From: CAYJAY01 sp964368445 | GTDB taxonomy: Bacteria > Bacillota > Clostridia > Oscillospirales > Ruminococcaceae | DNA length: 34,155 nt | Direction of reading: 5' to 3' | Assembly (NCBI GenBank): GCA_964368445.1 | Contig: CAYJAY010000026.1 | Span: 1 to 34,155 of the forward strand | Part shown: piece after piece, positions 23,008 to 30,923 of the stretch | Layout of the letters: each line of letters starts with the position of its first letter | How positions within the stretch are numbered: the stretch's first letter is position 1 | The notes under the pieces: generated by a model | What the model saw: only the letters and a program-made list of their open reading frames with translations | Told to the model about the DNA's origin: nothing | Database searches by the model: none | Translations under genes and position numbers: made by a program

Positions 23008-25389
23008 TTAACTTCTTAAAACAACATCAATAGCTTTGAGTTTTTCAAGACAACAAGCTACCATTCCGTCAACCTCGACATCGGTTAGAGTTTTTGTTTT
23101 ATCGCGAAGAACAAGGTTATAAGCAAGGCTTCTTTTGTTTTCGCCAATGCCTTCGCCGGTGTAGATGTCGAAAAGTTTAATAGTTTCGAGATACTCGCCG
23201 CATACCGATTTAACTATCTTTTCAATCTCGGCGCTCGGTGTGTCTATGTCACAAACCAAAGCGAGATCGCGCGTTGTTGCGGGGAACTTCGGTAGATGTT
23301 TATATTTATTTTCGGGATTTCTAAGTTCGAACAGTTTTGCAACGTCGATTTGCGCTATGACCGAATGAGGCGCGGCGTCGAAGTTTTTGATAACGTCGGG
23401 GTGGATTTCTCCGATTGTGGCGACTTTTTCGCCGCCTACAACAATATAAGCGGAGCGACCCGGATGGTAATATGGGCAATCTTTAAGCGGAATGTATTCC
23501 ATGTCATAGATATAAGCACAACCGAAAAGTGTGTCGACGATTCCTTTGAGCTTAAAGAAATCGATATCTCCATAACCGCCGATTATAAAATTCTTCGGCT
23601 CGTTCGGAAGACTGTCGGCGTCGTCGTTTGCTATATATTCCGTTGCCATCTCAAAGATGCCGCAGTTTGTCGTCCTTGCGTTTTTGTTGCGTGCAAGTCC
23701 CTCAAGCATAGCCGGCAAGGCAGTCGTTCGCATGAGCGAGGTGTCCTCGCCAAACGGGTTGCTTATGACAACGGCTTTTCTGAGTATCGAGTTTTGAGGA
23801 ACAAAAAGCAGATCTAGCATCTTGGGGCTCATAAACGAATATGTGTTAATTTCATAAAGTCCACACGCTATAGCGGTCGAGGTTAACTTTCTGTCAAACC
23901 TTTGTCTTTCGGTCGGTCGTGCGGCGGCTATTCCGTCCATTACGGTAGAGGGGATAACGTCATATCCATATATCCTAGCAATCTCTTCCGAAAGGTCGGC
24001 AACCCCTTCAACATCGGCGCGGAACGACGGGGGAACAACGGTTTTTTGGTCGTTTGACACTTTGAACTCAAGGTTTTCAAGTGTTTTAATCATAAATTCT
24101 TTTGAGATATCTGTCCCAAGCAGAGCGTTTATCCTTTCGACGTCAAGGTTAATTGTCGGCATAGGGGTTATGTCGCCTTTAATGTCGACAAGCCCGCCGA
24201 CAACATCGCCGGCGTCTAGCATTTCAACAAGTTGTAGCGCACGCATGACAGCGGGAACGGTGCTTTCGGGGTCGAGGCCTTTTTCAAAATGCCCCGAAGC
24301 ATCGGTGCGAAGCCCTAACATTTTGCTGGATTTTCGCGTGGAAGGTCCGTCAAACATAGCCGATTCAATTATAACTTCGGTGGTGTCGTCGTATGTTCCG
24401 CTGTATTCTCCACCCATAATTCCGGCGATACCTATTGACTTTTCGGGGTCGGCGATAACGGTCATGTCGCTTGTAAGTGTTCTTTTAACTCCGTCAAGCG
24501 TTTCAAGAATCTCGCCGTCTTTTGCTTTTCTAACTATTATATGTCCGTCTTTGATGTTTTTAAGGTCGAACGCATGCATTGGTTGGTTGTATTCATACAT
24601 AACAAAGTTTGTTATGTCAACAATGTTGTTGACAGGACGCATTCCTATCTGACGTATCCATCTTCTGAGCCATTCGGGAGAAGGGCCGACACGAACGTTT
24701 TTGACCACCGCGCCGGTATATCGCAGACAGGTGTCGGGGGTGTCGTTTGTTACTTTAAGCATAGTATTAATGTCGCCAACCGTCTTTTTAACCACAGGTT
24801 CGGGAAGGGTGAACTTTTTCTCGAACGAGGCGGCAACTTCGCGCGCAATTCCGGTGGCACAAAGGCAGTCGGGGCGGTTGCTTGTTATGTCAAAATCTAT
24901 TATTGTTTCGTCTAACCCTAAAAGTTTTATCGCATCAATGCCGATTTCGGTATCTTTGTCAAGCACCATTATTCCGTCTTCTACGCAATTAGGATAGTCT
25001 CTTTCGGTGAGGCCAAGTTCGCCAAGCGAACAGAGCATTCCCTCGCTTTTAACTCCGCGAAGCTCGCCCGTAACAATCTTTTTGCCTTCGATAATCGTTG
25101 CGCCATCAAGCGCTACAGGCACTATGTCGCCCTGCTTAAGGTTTTGAGCACCCGTGACTATCGTCAGCTTTTGGGGTTTTGCAACGTCTACTGTACATAT
25201 CCAAAGTTTGTCGCTGTCTTGGTGCTTCACAATATTTTCGACAACGCCGGTCACGATGTTTGAAAGTTCGGGAAACTCTTTTGAAAATCCCTCGACCATA
25301 GTTCCGGTCATCGTCATTCTTGCGGCAAACGTTTCGTTTGTTGCATCTATATCTGTGTAGTTTTTGATTAAACTTAAAGGTAGTTTCAT
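23008..25389 (-). CDS. pheT: Phenylalanyl-tRNA synthetase beta subunit
   Basis: A 793-aa subunit of the alpha2-beta2 synthetase that charges tRNA-Phe. Domains in order: N-terminal part with MKLPLSLIKNYTDI; the tRNA-binding EMAP-like domain (about 40-150, VTGAQNLKQGDIVPVALDGA); the B3/B4 core with editing function (about 210-390, RPVNNIVDITNFVMYEYNQPMHAFD); the B5 domain (about 400-470); the catalytic-like core (about 480-680, YSFMSPKMLDLLF, GEIHPDVI); and the C-terminal ferredoxin-fold anticodon-binding domain (LPKFPATTRDLALVCD, SLAYNLVLRDKTKTLTD). Length is typical. It follows pheS by 24 bases, with a GGAG ribosome site, under the same T-box. Confidence 0.97.
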   Translation of the reverse strand: MKLPLSLIKNYTDIDATNETFAARMTMTGTMVEGFSKEFPELSNIVTGVVENIVKHQDSDKLWICTVDVAKPQKLTIVTGAQNLKQGDIVPVALDGATIIEGKKIVTGELRGVKSEGMLCSLGELGLTERDYPNCVEDGIMVLDKDTEIGIDAIKLLGLDETIIDFDITSNRPDCLCATGIAREVAASFEKKFTLPEPVVKKTVGDINTMLKVTNDTPDTCLRYTGAVVKNVRVGPSPEWLRRWIRQIGMRPVNNIVDITNFVMYEYNQPMHAFDLKNIKDGHIIVRKAKDGEILETLDGVKRTLTSDMTVIADPEKSIGIAGIMGGEYSGTYDDTTEVIIESAMFDGPSTRKSSKMLGLRTDASGHFEKGLDPESTVPAVMRALQLVEMLDAGDVVGGLVDIKGDITPMPTINLDVERINALLGTDISKEFMIKTLENLEFKVSNDQKTVVPPSFRADVEGVADLSEEIARIYGYDVIPSTVMDGIAAARPTERQRFDRKLTSTAIACGLYEINTYSFMSPKMLDLLFVPQNSILRKAVVISNPFGEDTSLMRTTALPAMLEGLARNKNARTTNCGIFEMATEYIANDDADSLPNEPKNFIIGGYGDIDFFKLKGIVDTLFGCAYIYDMEYIPLKDCPYYHPGRSAYIVVGGEKVATIGEIHPDVIKNFDAAPHSVIAQIDVAKLFELRNPENKYKHLPKFPATTRDLALVCDIDTPSAEIEKIVKSVCGEYLETIKLFDIYTGEGIGENKRSLAYNLVLRDKTKTLTDVEVDGMVACCLEKLKAIDVVLRS

Positions 25390-25413
25390 ATTTTTAATTC
25401 TCCTTATCCTATT

Positions 25414-26433
25414 TTAAAACTGTGAAAGAAAACGCATGTCGGGGTCGAACAATAAACGAAGATCGTCTATGCCATAGCGCATCATCGTCATGCGGTCGAG
25501 ACCCATTCCAAAAGCAAATCCGGAATATTCGTCGGGGTCGATTCCACAGTCTCTAAGGACTTTGGGGTGAACCATTCCACATCCTAGAATTTCGATGTAA
25601 CCTTCGCCTTTGCAAAGCCTACAACCGCTTCCTTTGCACACAAAACAAGTAGCGTCCATCTCGGCGGAGGGTTCGGTGAAGCGGAAATGATGTGGGCGGA
25701 AGCGCACGCGACTGTCGTCGCCATATAGCTTTTTGGCGAACACTTCAAGCGTGCCTTTAAGGTCGGTCATGCGTATGTTTTTGTCCACAACGAGACCTTC
25801 GATTTGATGAAAGATAGGGGAATGGGTGGCGTCAACCGCGTCGGAACGATAGACCCTGCCCGGGACGATAACCCTTATCGGAGGTTTTTGGGAAAGCATC
25901 GTTCTCGCTTGCATCGGTGAGGTTTGGGTTCTTAAAACCACGTTGTCGTTGATGTAAAACGTGTCTTGTGTGTCACGAGCCGGATGCCATTTCGGAATGT
26001 TTAAAAGCTCAAAGTTGTATTTATCAAGTTCGACTTCGGGGCCTTCGACAACGTCAAAGCCCATGCCCAAGAAGATCTCTTTAACTTCGTCTAATATCTG
26101 CATAATAGGGTGGCGTTTTCCAACTTCGGGAACCGTGCCGGGAAGGGTAACGTCGAAACGTTCCGCTTTAAGAGCCGCTTCGGTTGCGGCTTTTTGAAGC
26201 GAATTTTTTGTTGAGGCTATAAGCGCTTCGATTTCGGTTCTTGTCTCGTTGACGAGTTTACCCATGGCCGGTTTCTCTTCGACAGGCACAGAACCCATCT
26301 GTTTCAAAATTTCGGTTAGAGTTCCTTTTTTCCCGAGAACCTTAACCCGCAGTTCTTCAACATCGGACGGTTTGCCCGCTGCTTGTAAAGCGGATTTTGT
26401 TTCGGACAAAATCTGTTGTAATTTATCTTTCAT
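25414..26433 (-). CDS. pheS: Phenylalanyl-tRNA synthetase alpha subunit
   Basis: The 339-aa catalytic subunit. It has an N-terminal coiled-coil for tRNA contact (about 1-85). Class II motifs are clear: motif 2 in RVYRSDAVDATHSPIFHQIEG and motif 3 in GFAFGMGLDRMTMMRYGIDDLRLL, with the phenylalanine pocket segment FRFTEPSAEMDATC. CFVCKGSGCRLCKGEG is the cysteine-rich segment common in bacterial PheS. I chose the ATG at 26433 because GGAGG lies 8 bases upstream; the reading frame stays open upstream to 26583, but that region is the T-box terminator and is not translated. Confidence 0.97.
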   Translation of the reverse strand: MKDKLQQILSETKSALQAAGKPSDVEELRVKVLGKKGTLTEILKQMGSVPVEEKPAMGKLVNETRTEIEALIASTKNSLQKAATEAALKAERFDVTLPGTVPEVGKRHPIMQILDEVKEIFLGMGFDVVEGPEVELDKYNFELLNIPKWHPARDTQDTFYINDNVVLRTQTSPMQARTMLSQKPPIRVIVPGRVYRSDAVDATHSPIFHQIEGLVVDKNIRMTDLKGTLEVFAKKLYGDDSRVRFRPHHFRFTEPSAEMDATCFVCKGSGCRLCKGEGYIEILGCGMVHPKVLRDCGIDPDEYSGFAFGMGLDRMTMMRYGIDDLRLLFDPDMRFLSQF

Positions 26434-26465
26434 CAAGATATCCTCCAAAAATATAGTATTAAATA

Positions 26466-26740
26466 ATAAAAAACTTCGTCCTAAAATAATTTCAGGACGA
26501 AGCATAACACAACACTCCGCGGTACCACCCGCATTTTTGCAATAAAAAAAGCAAACACTTTTTTTGCTTTGTAACGAAAGCAACTCGTTTTACTCTACTT
26601 TAAACTAAATAAGTTTGTTCAAGCAAACCGCTCACGGGTGAACTTCAAAAAATCGTGGTTTCTTTGGTTTGCTTCCAGCCCAAGGCAAACCTCTCTATTC
26701 GCGAAACTCGTATGTTTTTTACTTATCCCGGTCAAGGCGT
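26466..26740 (-). ncRNA. T-box riboswitch (tRNA-Phe responsive) upstream of pheST
   Basis: Read on the minus strand: an AGTA-containing Stem I 5' side (near 26724), a distal apical region (GGTTTGCC...GGAAGCAAACC, 26687-26660), and a specifier loop with TTC at 26642-26640 followed by A, matching Phe. The invariant T-box GGGTGGTACCGCG lies at 26530-26518. A terminator stem CTTCGTCCT/AGGACGAAG (26502-26474) ends in a T-tract. Uncharged tRNA-Phe would stabilise the antiterminator and let pheST be transcribed. A TATAAT at 26748-26743 places the start near 26736, but no good -35 is seen at the expected distance. Confidence 0.95.
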
Positions 26741-26752
26741 TTATTATATAAT

Positions 26753-26950
26753 CTCCGCCTTGTGGCGGAGCTCTTGGAAATAATCCTGCGGATTATTTAT
26801 ATTAGATGTAGCTTTAAATTTAAGAAATACTACGGTTTTTGCGCTATCGGTGCAAAATGGCGAACAAAGTTCGACAAGGAGTATTTCCAAAATCATCACC
26901 AAAGGTGAGGATTTATAATCTCTGCTGTAAGGCAAAGATATCTCGAATAT
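26753..26950. repeat. Cluster of short palindromes upstream of the pheST leader
   Basis: No gene fits here. The region holds at least six small dyads: CTCCGCC-ttgt-GGCGGAG (26753-26770), AATAATCC-tgc-GGATTATT (near 26779-26797), TGCGC-tatc-GGTGCA, CGAAC-aaa-GTTCG, TCACC-aaa-GGTGA, and a longer pair GAAATACT...AGTATTTC (26824-26888) enclosing two of them. A GAGATTATA motif recurs on the minus strand next to two dyads, suggesting duplicated units. Confidence 0.55.
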
Positions 26951-26995
26951 CATTCTACCAAACAATGTGAAAATGTTCAAGTCTTTTTATAAAGT

Positions 26996-27024
26996 TTGCA
27001 ATAACGCACAATTTATTATATAAT
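26996..27024 (+). promoter_or_regulatory. Promoter of acpS, placing the transcript start at the ATG
   Basis: TTGCAA (26996-27001), 17-base spacer, TATAAT (27019-27024). The expected start point, seven bases after the -10, is the A of the acpS ATG at 27031, so the mRNA would lack a 5' leader. Confidence 0.75.
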
Positions 27025-27030
27025 TTCAGT

Positions 27031-27411
27031 ATGATAATTGGTATAGGAAACGACATAGTCGAGATAAAAAGGGTTGAACAAAGTCTTTTGAAAAACAAAA
27101 GGTTTAAGGACTTTTGTTTTTCGCAAAAAGAACAACAAGCTTTTTTGCAAAGAAAAGATGCGGCAAGCAAGTTTGCTTCTTGCTTTGCGGCAAAAGAGGC
27201 GTTTGGAAAAGCTCTTGGCACAGGGGTTAAAGGATTTAACTTCACAGATATTTCAGTTTTACGAGACCAAAACGGAAAACCGTATTTCGAGTTTTATGAA
27301 AACGCAAAAAATATTGTTGAAACACTGGGGGAAAATGGTGCTAACGTTTTTGTTGCGCTTTCAAACACAGACGAGTTAACCGTTGCAACGGTAGTCATAG
27401 AAAAATTATAG
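27031..27411 (+). CDS. acpS: Holo-[acyl-carrier-protein] synthase
   Basis: A 126-aa enzyme that transfers 4'-phosphopantetheine from CoA to the acyl carrier protein for fatty acid synthesis. The two signature motifs are present: GIGNDIVEIKRVE at residues 4-16 (Mg-binding Asp) and FAAKEAFGKALGTG at about 53-66 (catalytic Glu/Lys). The C-terminus HVALSN-type strand reads FVALSNTDELTVATVVIE, with Phe instead of the usual His. There is no ribosome site before the ATG; the promoter lies so close that a leaderless message is likely. It is first of three genes, followed 14 bases later by an HPr-like gene. Confidence 0.95.
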   Translation: MIIGIGNDIVEIKRVEQSLLKNKRFKDFCFSQKEQQAFLQRKDAASKFASCFAAKEAFGKALGTGVKGFNFTDISVLRDQNGKPYFEFYENAKNIVETLGENGANVFVALSNTDELTVATVVIEKL

Positions 27412-27425
27412 GAAGGGAAAATTAA

Positions 27426-27674
27426 ATGGAGCAAACAACGTTTTATATCAAACTGTCTTCGATAGACGATATGAAAGAATTCGTCGAAATAACAACCGCA
27501 TCGAACGGTGAATTTGATTTAATTTCAAAACCTTTTGTTTTGGATGGGAAATCGCTTATGGGACTTTTGTCGTTGCCTAAGGGAACGCCTATTTGCCTTG
27601 TCGCGAAAGATGCGGAAAAAGAAACGATTAAAAAACTTAAAAAATTTGAAAACAACAACGACGAGGAGAGCTGA
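27426..27674 (+). CDS. HPr-like (Crh-type) protein lacking the phosphocarrier histidine
   Basis: An 82-aa protein with the HPr layout. The regulatory serine motif is clear: GKSLMGLLSLPKGTPICL, where Ser43 matches Ser46 of HPr. At the place of the PTS active-site histidine (GIHARPA in HPr) it reads SSIDDMK, and there is no histidine anywhere in the protein, so it cannot carry phosphate between EI and EII. It may act like Bacillus Crh, which is controlled by HPr kinase at Ser46. It stands between acpS and mgsA; AGGAAGGG precedes the ATG by 8 bases, and mgsA starts 7 bases after its stop. The tail (NNNDEES) is acidic. Confidence 0.82.
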   Translation: MEQTTFYIKLSSIDDMKEFVEITTASNGEFDLISKPFVLDGKSLMGLLSLPKGTPICLVAKDAEKETIKKLKKFENNNDEES

Positions 27675-27681
27675 GAAAATT

Positions 27682-28161
27682 ATGGAAAATAGATATATAG
27701 AACTTACGATAGAAAAGCAAAAGAACATAGCGCTTATTGCACATGATAATATGAAAAAAGAGCTTCTCGAATGGTGTGAGCATAATCGAGAAACATTAAG
27801 CAAACATTTTCTTTGTGGAACCGGAACAACCGCAAGGATTATAGCGGAGCATACCGGGCTTCCCGTAAAAAGTTACAACAGCGGGCCGCTTGGGGGAGAC
27901 CAACAGATTGGGGCAAAGATAGTTGAGGGAAGGATTGATTTTATAATCTTTTTTTCCGACCCATTAACAGCCCAACCGCACGACCCCGATGTTAAAGCGC
28001 TTTTGCGCATCGCTCAAGTTTACGATATACCAATGGCGAGCAACCGCTCGACAGCGGATTTTCTTATAACTTCGACGCTTATGGATATGGAGTATACCCA
28101 CAAGGTTCAAGACTTTAACATGATAGCCCAGTTGAGGGCGGGGGAGCTAGCGCAAGGGTAA
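27682..28161 (+). CDS. mgsA: Methylglyoxal synthase
   Basis: A 159-aa enzyme converting dihydroxyacetone phosphate to methylglyoxal and phosphate, a bypass that relieves sugar-phosphate overload. Catalytic and binding motifs are present: ALIAHDNMK (His21), CGTGTTARIIAEHTG (phosphate loop), SGPLGGDQQIGAKI (catalytic Asp), FFSDPLTAQPHDPDVKALLR (His/Asp pair) and the C-terminal NRSTADFLITS. I chose the ATG at 27682, which gives the normal family length; the open frame further upstream overlaps the HPr-like gene in another frame. It is the last gene of the unit and is followed by a terminator at 28266. Confidence 0.95.
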   Translation: MENRYIELTIEKQKNIALIAHDNMKKELLEWCEHNRETLSKHFLCGTGTTARIIAEHTGLPVKSYNSGPLGGDQQIGAKIVEGRIDFIIFFSDPLTAQPHDPDVKALLRIAQVYDIPMASNRSTADFLITSTLMDMEYTHKVQDFNMIAQLRAGELAQG

Positions 28162-28167
28162 TGGATT

Positions 28168-28233
28168 TAATTCATAATGCGTAATTGGTAATTGCGGTTG
28201 GTCGGAACGACGAACCTGTGCCACTTATGTGGC
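28168..28233. repeat. Degenerate TAATTNN heptamer array plus palindrome
   Basis: Units TAATTCA, TAATGCG, TAATTGG, TAATTGC (28168-28195) in 7-base period, then GCCAC-ttat-GTGGC (28220-28233). It lies just after the mgsA stop, the same arrangement as at 4701 and 17122. Confidence 0.7.
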
Positions 28234-28265
28234 GGAGTTTTGAATGGTTCGAAATAGAAATGTTT

Positions 28266-28312
28266 AAGAGGCTCAGACGAAATTTATTTCATTTCGTCTG
28301 AGCCTCTTTTTG
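28266..28312 (+). terminator. Terminator of the acpS-HPr-like-mgsA unit
   Basis: A perfect 18-bp stem, AAGAGGCTCAGACGAAAT with its complement, around TTATTTC and followed by T residues. It may also help end the convergent TRAP operon, although the minus-strand T-tract is weak. Confidence 0.92.
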
Positions 28313-28334
28313 CTTTGCTGTTAAACAGCTTAAA

Positions 28335-30401
28335 CTACGTTGTTTTAAGTTTGCTTTGATTTCGGTTTATAATTAGCTGATAGACGCTTATTATAACGAT
28401 TATCGAAACCCCGACAACGTCGGTTAGTGCGCTTGGGTATATAAGCATAAGCCCCGAGCCGACACACACAAGTCGAACTATTAAGTTTAGGTTTCTAAAC
28501 ATATATCCTATCATTCCGGCAGAGATAGCGAACATTCCGATAAACGCCGTTATTGTAACTTGAACAACCTCTATTGGTGTGGTGTTGATAAACAAAAGGG
28601 CGTTGTCAAAAGCGAAGATGTACGGAATGACAAACGCCGCAATCGAAAGCATGGTTGCGTTGAGCGCCGTCTTCATCGGCTTTGAACCTGCTATCGCCGA
28701 GCCTGCATATGCCGCAAGCGCAACGGGAGGGGTTATGTCTGCGACTATGCCGAAATAGAAAACAAACATGTTTGCCGCTATTATGTCCATCTTCATTCCA
28801 ATGGCGAGAATGGGCGCACAGGTCGTCGCCATGATTAGGTAGTTGGCGGTGGTGGGAACACCCATGCCAAGGATTATGCATGAAATCATAGTGAAGAAAA
28901 GTGCAATGATAAGGTTGTCGCCGGCTATTGCGGCTATTCCCGAAATGAGGGTTTGCGCAAGCCCTGTCATCGTCACGACACCCGCTATAATTCCTGCCAT
29001 GCCGCACGCCGCTGCAACAGAAAGCGTGCCTTTTCCGCCATTTTCAAGAGCGGTGAAAAATCCGTTAACCGTGAGCCGTTGTTCGCGGTTGAATATGCCA
29101 ACAACTATCGCAACAAGCGTTGCAAAGATAGCGGAACGCGACATTGTGTAACCGTCTATAATCATATAAACGAGCACCACTAAAGGCAATAACAGATATA
29201 GATTTTTAACGATAGTTTTAAATTTAGGTAGTTCCTCTTTCGGAACGCCTTTAAGGTTTAGTTTTTTAGCTTTGAAGTGTACCATCAAGAACACTCCGGA
29301 AAAATATAAAAACGCCGGCAAGATTGCTTTTTGAATAATCGTTGCATATGGAACGTTGCAGATTTCCGCCATCAAAAATGCTGCTGCTCCCATTATTGGG
29401 GGCATAATCTGCCCACCCGTCGAAGCGGAAGCTTCAACTGCCCCGGCAAACTCTCCGGGATATCCTGTTTTTTTCATCATCGGGATAGTAACACTTCCGG
29501 TTGTAACGGTGTTTCCGACCGAACTTCCAGAAACCATTCCGCAAAGTGCGCTTGAAATTACCGCGACTTTTGCAGGCCCGCCCGAACTTGCGCCGGCAAT
29601 TGAGTTTGCGCAAGATATGAAAAAGTTTGAAATCCCCGTCGTTTCAAGAAACGCGCCGAAGATTATGAACAACACTATAAATGTTGAGGCAACGCCTATC
29701 GGAACACCGATGACACCGGTTGTTGTGTAAAACAAGTTGTAGATGATGCGCGAAAACGGAACACCGCTAATAAAAGCATACGCTATCGCAACCGACGCAA
29801 CAACGATTATCGGAAGCCCGGTAACCCGTCGGCAAGCCTCCGCAAGAACAACAATTCCAACAGCCCCAAGCACAACCTCAAGCGTGTCTATCCTTGTAGC
29901 TTTGTGGACGATATCTTGAAAAAATATCGCGTAATGAAAGAAACTGTATGAGCCTGCTATTGCAAGAACCCAGTCATACCACGGAATATAGTTAACCTTT
30001 TGTACCCGACCTTTAACCATTGGAAAGACCGCAAAAACAAGAATTATAACCATCCCCACAAACATCGAGCGGCGAACCTGCTCGCTTGAAGTCGAGAGTA
30101 GGTTCATCAAAATCATGTAAACCGAAAACGCAATAAGCATAATTCTGATTGCAATTTTTGGTTTGCCTTTGTAGATACGAACGTTTGACTCGCGGTCATA
30201 TTTTTTCATAATGTCTGCAACGGCATCTGCCGCAGACGTTACTTGTTCACCGTTTTGTTCACCGTTTTGTTCACCGTTTTGTTCAGCGTTTTGTTCAGCG
30301 TTTTTTTGCTCCGTCGTTTCGTCGAAAGAGTTTGCTTTTTCTTCCGCGACGACATCAAGCTGTTTTTGTTCTGTTTTTTTATCCACTTTTTCCTCAACCA
30401 C
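28335..30401 (-). CDS. TRAP transporter fused permease (TAXI type, DctQ-DctM)
   Basis: A 688-aa integral membrane protein that moves its substrate inward using an ion gradient together with a TAXI binding protein. A polar, charged tail (1-85, with EQNG repeats) precedes the fused small-subunit helices (about 90-200) and the large DctM-like transport domain (about 200-640). Signature stretches are SGSSVGNTVTTGSVTIPMMKKTGYP, EASASTGGQIMPPIMGAAAFLMAE and GMGVPTTANYLIMATTCAPILA. A GTG at 30401 (AGGG 10 bases upstream) is the longest start; a GTG at 30386 with GAGG 5 bases before it is equally possible. It is last in the operon with the DUF1850 and binding-protein genes. Substrate unknown; TAXI systems often take C4-dicarboxylates or glutamate. 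Confidence 0.93.
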   Translation of the reverse strand: MVEEKVDKKTEQKQLDVVAEEKANSFDETTEQKNAEQNAEQNGEQNGEQNGEQVTSAADAVADIMKKYDRESNVRIYKGKPKIAIRIMLIAFSVYMILMNLLSTSSEQVRRSMFVGMVIILVFAVFPMVKGRVQKVNYIPWYDWVLAIAGSYSFFHYAIFFQDIVHKATRIDTLEVVLGAVGIVVLAEACRRVTGLPIIVVASVAIAYAFISGVPFSRIIYNLFYTTTGVIGVPIGVASTFIVLFIIFGAFLETTGISNFFISCANSIAGASSGGPAKVAVISSALCGMVSGSSVGNTVTTGSVTIPMMKKTGYPGEFAGAVEASASTGGQIMPPIMGAAAFLMAEICNVPYATIIQKAILPAFLYFSGVFLMVHFKAKKLNLKGVPKEELPKFKTIVKNLYLLLPLVVLVYMIIDGYTMSRSAIFATLVAIVVGIFNREQRLTVNGFFTALENGGKGTLSVAAACGMAGIIAGVVTMTGLAQTLISGIAAIAGDNLIIALFFTMISCIILGMGVPTTANYLIMATTCAPILAIGMKMDIIAANMFVFYFGIVADITPPVALAAYAGSAIAGSKPMKTALNATMLSIAAFVIPYIFAFDNALLFINTTPIEVVQVTITAFIGMFAISAGMIGYMFRNLNLIVRLVCVGSGLMLIYPSALTDVVGVSIIVIISVYQLIINRNQSKLKTT
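30243..30302 (-). repeat. 12-bp coding minisatellite in the TRAP permease tail
   Basis: Five head-to-tail 12-bp units (TTGTTCACCGTT, two of them with AGC for ACC) encode NAEQNAEQNGEQNGEQNGEQ near residues 34-53. The unit length is a multiple of three, so changes in copy number would keep the frame. Confidence 0.9.
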
Positions 30402-30428
30402 CTTTCTCTATCCCTTTATTATATTTTA

Positions 30429-30920
30429 TCAGCTTTCGTACTCTATTACAATGCCCCTTTGCGGGAAGCAAAGCTGTTTTAAACTTATTTGCTCGTCACC
30501 TAATATTAGTATATGGTCGTATACCGGGCTTATATTATAAGCAAGATTTTCTATCGTGGTGTCGATGTCGGTTATCGTCATCGAGCCGTCGTCACCCATA
30601 ATCAACTTTTGGTCGCCTATGAGTTCGGTTTGAACACCTGCCCCAAACCCAAAGTATTTTGTTTCAAAGATTTCAATTTTTCCGCCCGTTATTCGATATC
30701 TGTCCTCCACAGGGGTTTTGTTAACCGAATGTATAAAAGACACGGCGAACTGTTCGCCCTCTTTAAGGGTATATCTAGCGTATATCTCGTCAGTGTCACG
30801 ATTTTTTATGTAAAGGAAGCCCTTGTTGTTTTGGTACAAAAGCACAAAGGTTGCAACGGCAAGAGCCGTTGCAACCAAAAAGTATATAAACTTGTTTTTT
30901 TTAATGGTTTTTCCTAACAA
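30429..30920 (-). CDS. DUF1850 protein of the TAXI-TRAP operon
   Basis: A 163-aa protein with one N-terminal membrane helix (about 10-28, FIYFLVATALAVATFVLLY) and an external beta-rich domain. The DUF1850 hallmark FIHSVNKTPVEDRY (about residues 62-75) is present, followed by YFGFGAGVQTE. This family is found beside TAXI-type TRAP transporters and its role is not known; an accessory in substrate handling is a guess. Its TTG start lies 3 bases after the binding-protein stop, with GGAGT inside the end of that gene as a possible ribosome site, so translation is probably coupled. Confidence 0.85.
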   Translation of the reverse strand: MLGKTIKKNKFIYFLVATALAVATFVLLYQNNKGFLYIKNRDTDEIYARYTLKEGEQFAVSFIHSVNKTPVEDRYRITGGKIEIFETKYFGFGAGVQTELIGDQKLIMGDDGSMTITDIDTTIENLAYNISPVYDHILILGDEQISLKQLCFPQRGIVIEYES

Positions 30921-30923
30921 AGA

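Noticed and set aside
24062..24652. Plus-strand ORF within pheT (196 codons)
   Set aside because: Serine-rich reverse reading of pheT; an artefact of its codon bias.
26434..26583. 50-residue N-terminal extension of PheS
   Set aside because: The extension reads through the T-box antiterminator/terminator; GGAGG marks the ATG at 26433.
27535..27681. N-terminal extension of methylglyoxal synthase
   Set aside because: It overlaps the HPr-like gene in another frame and has no similarity to the family.
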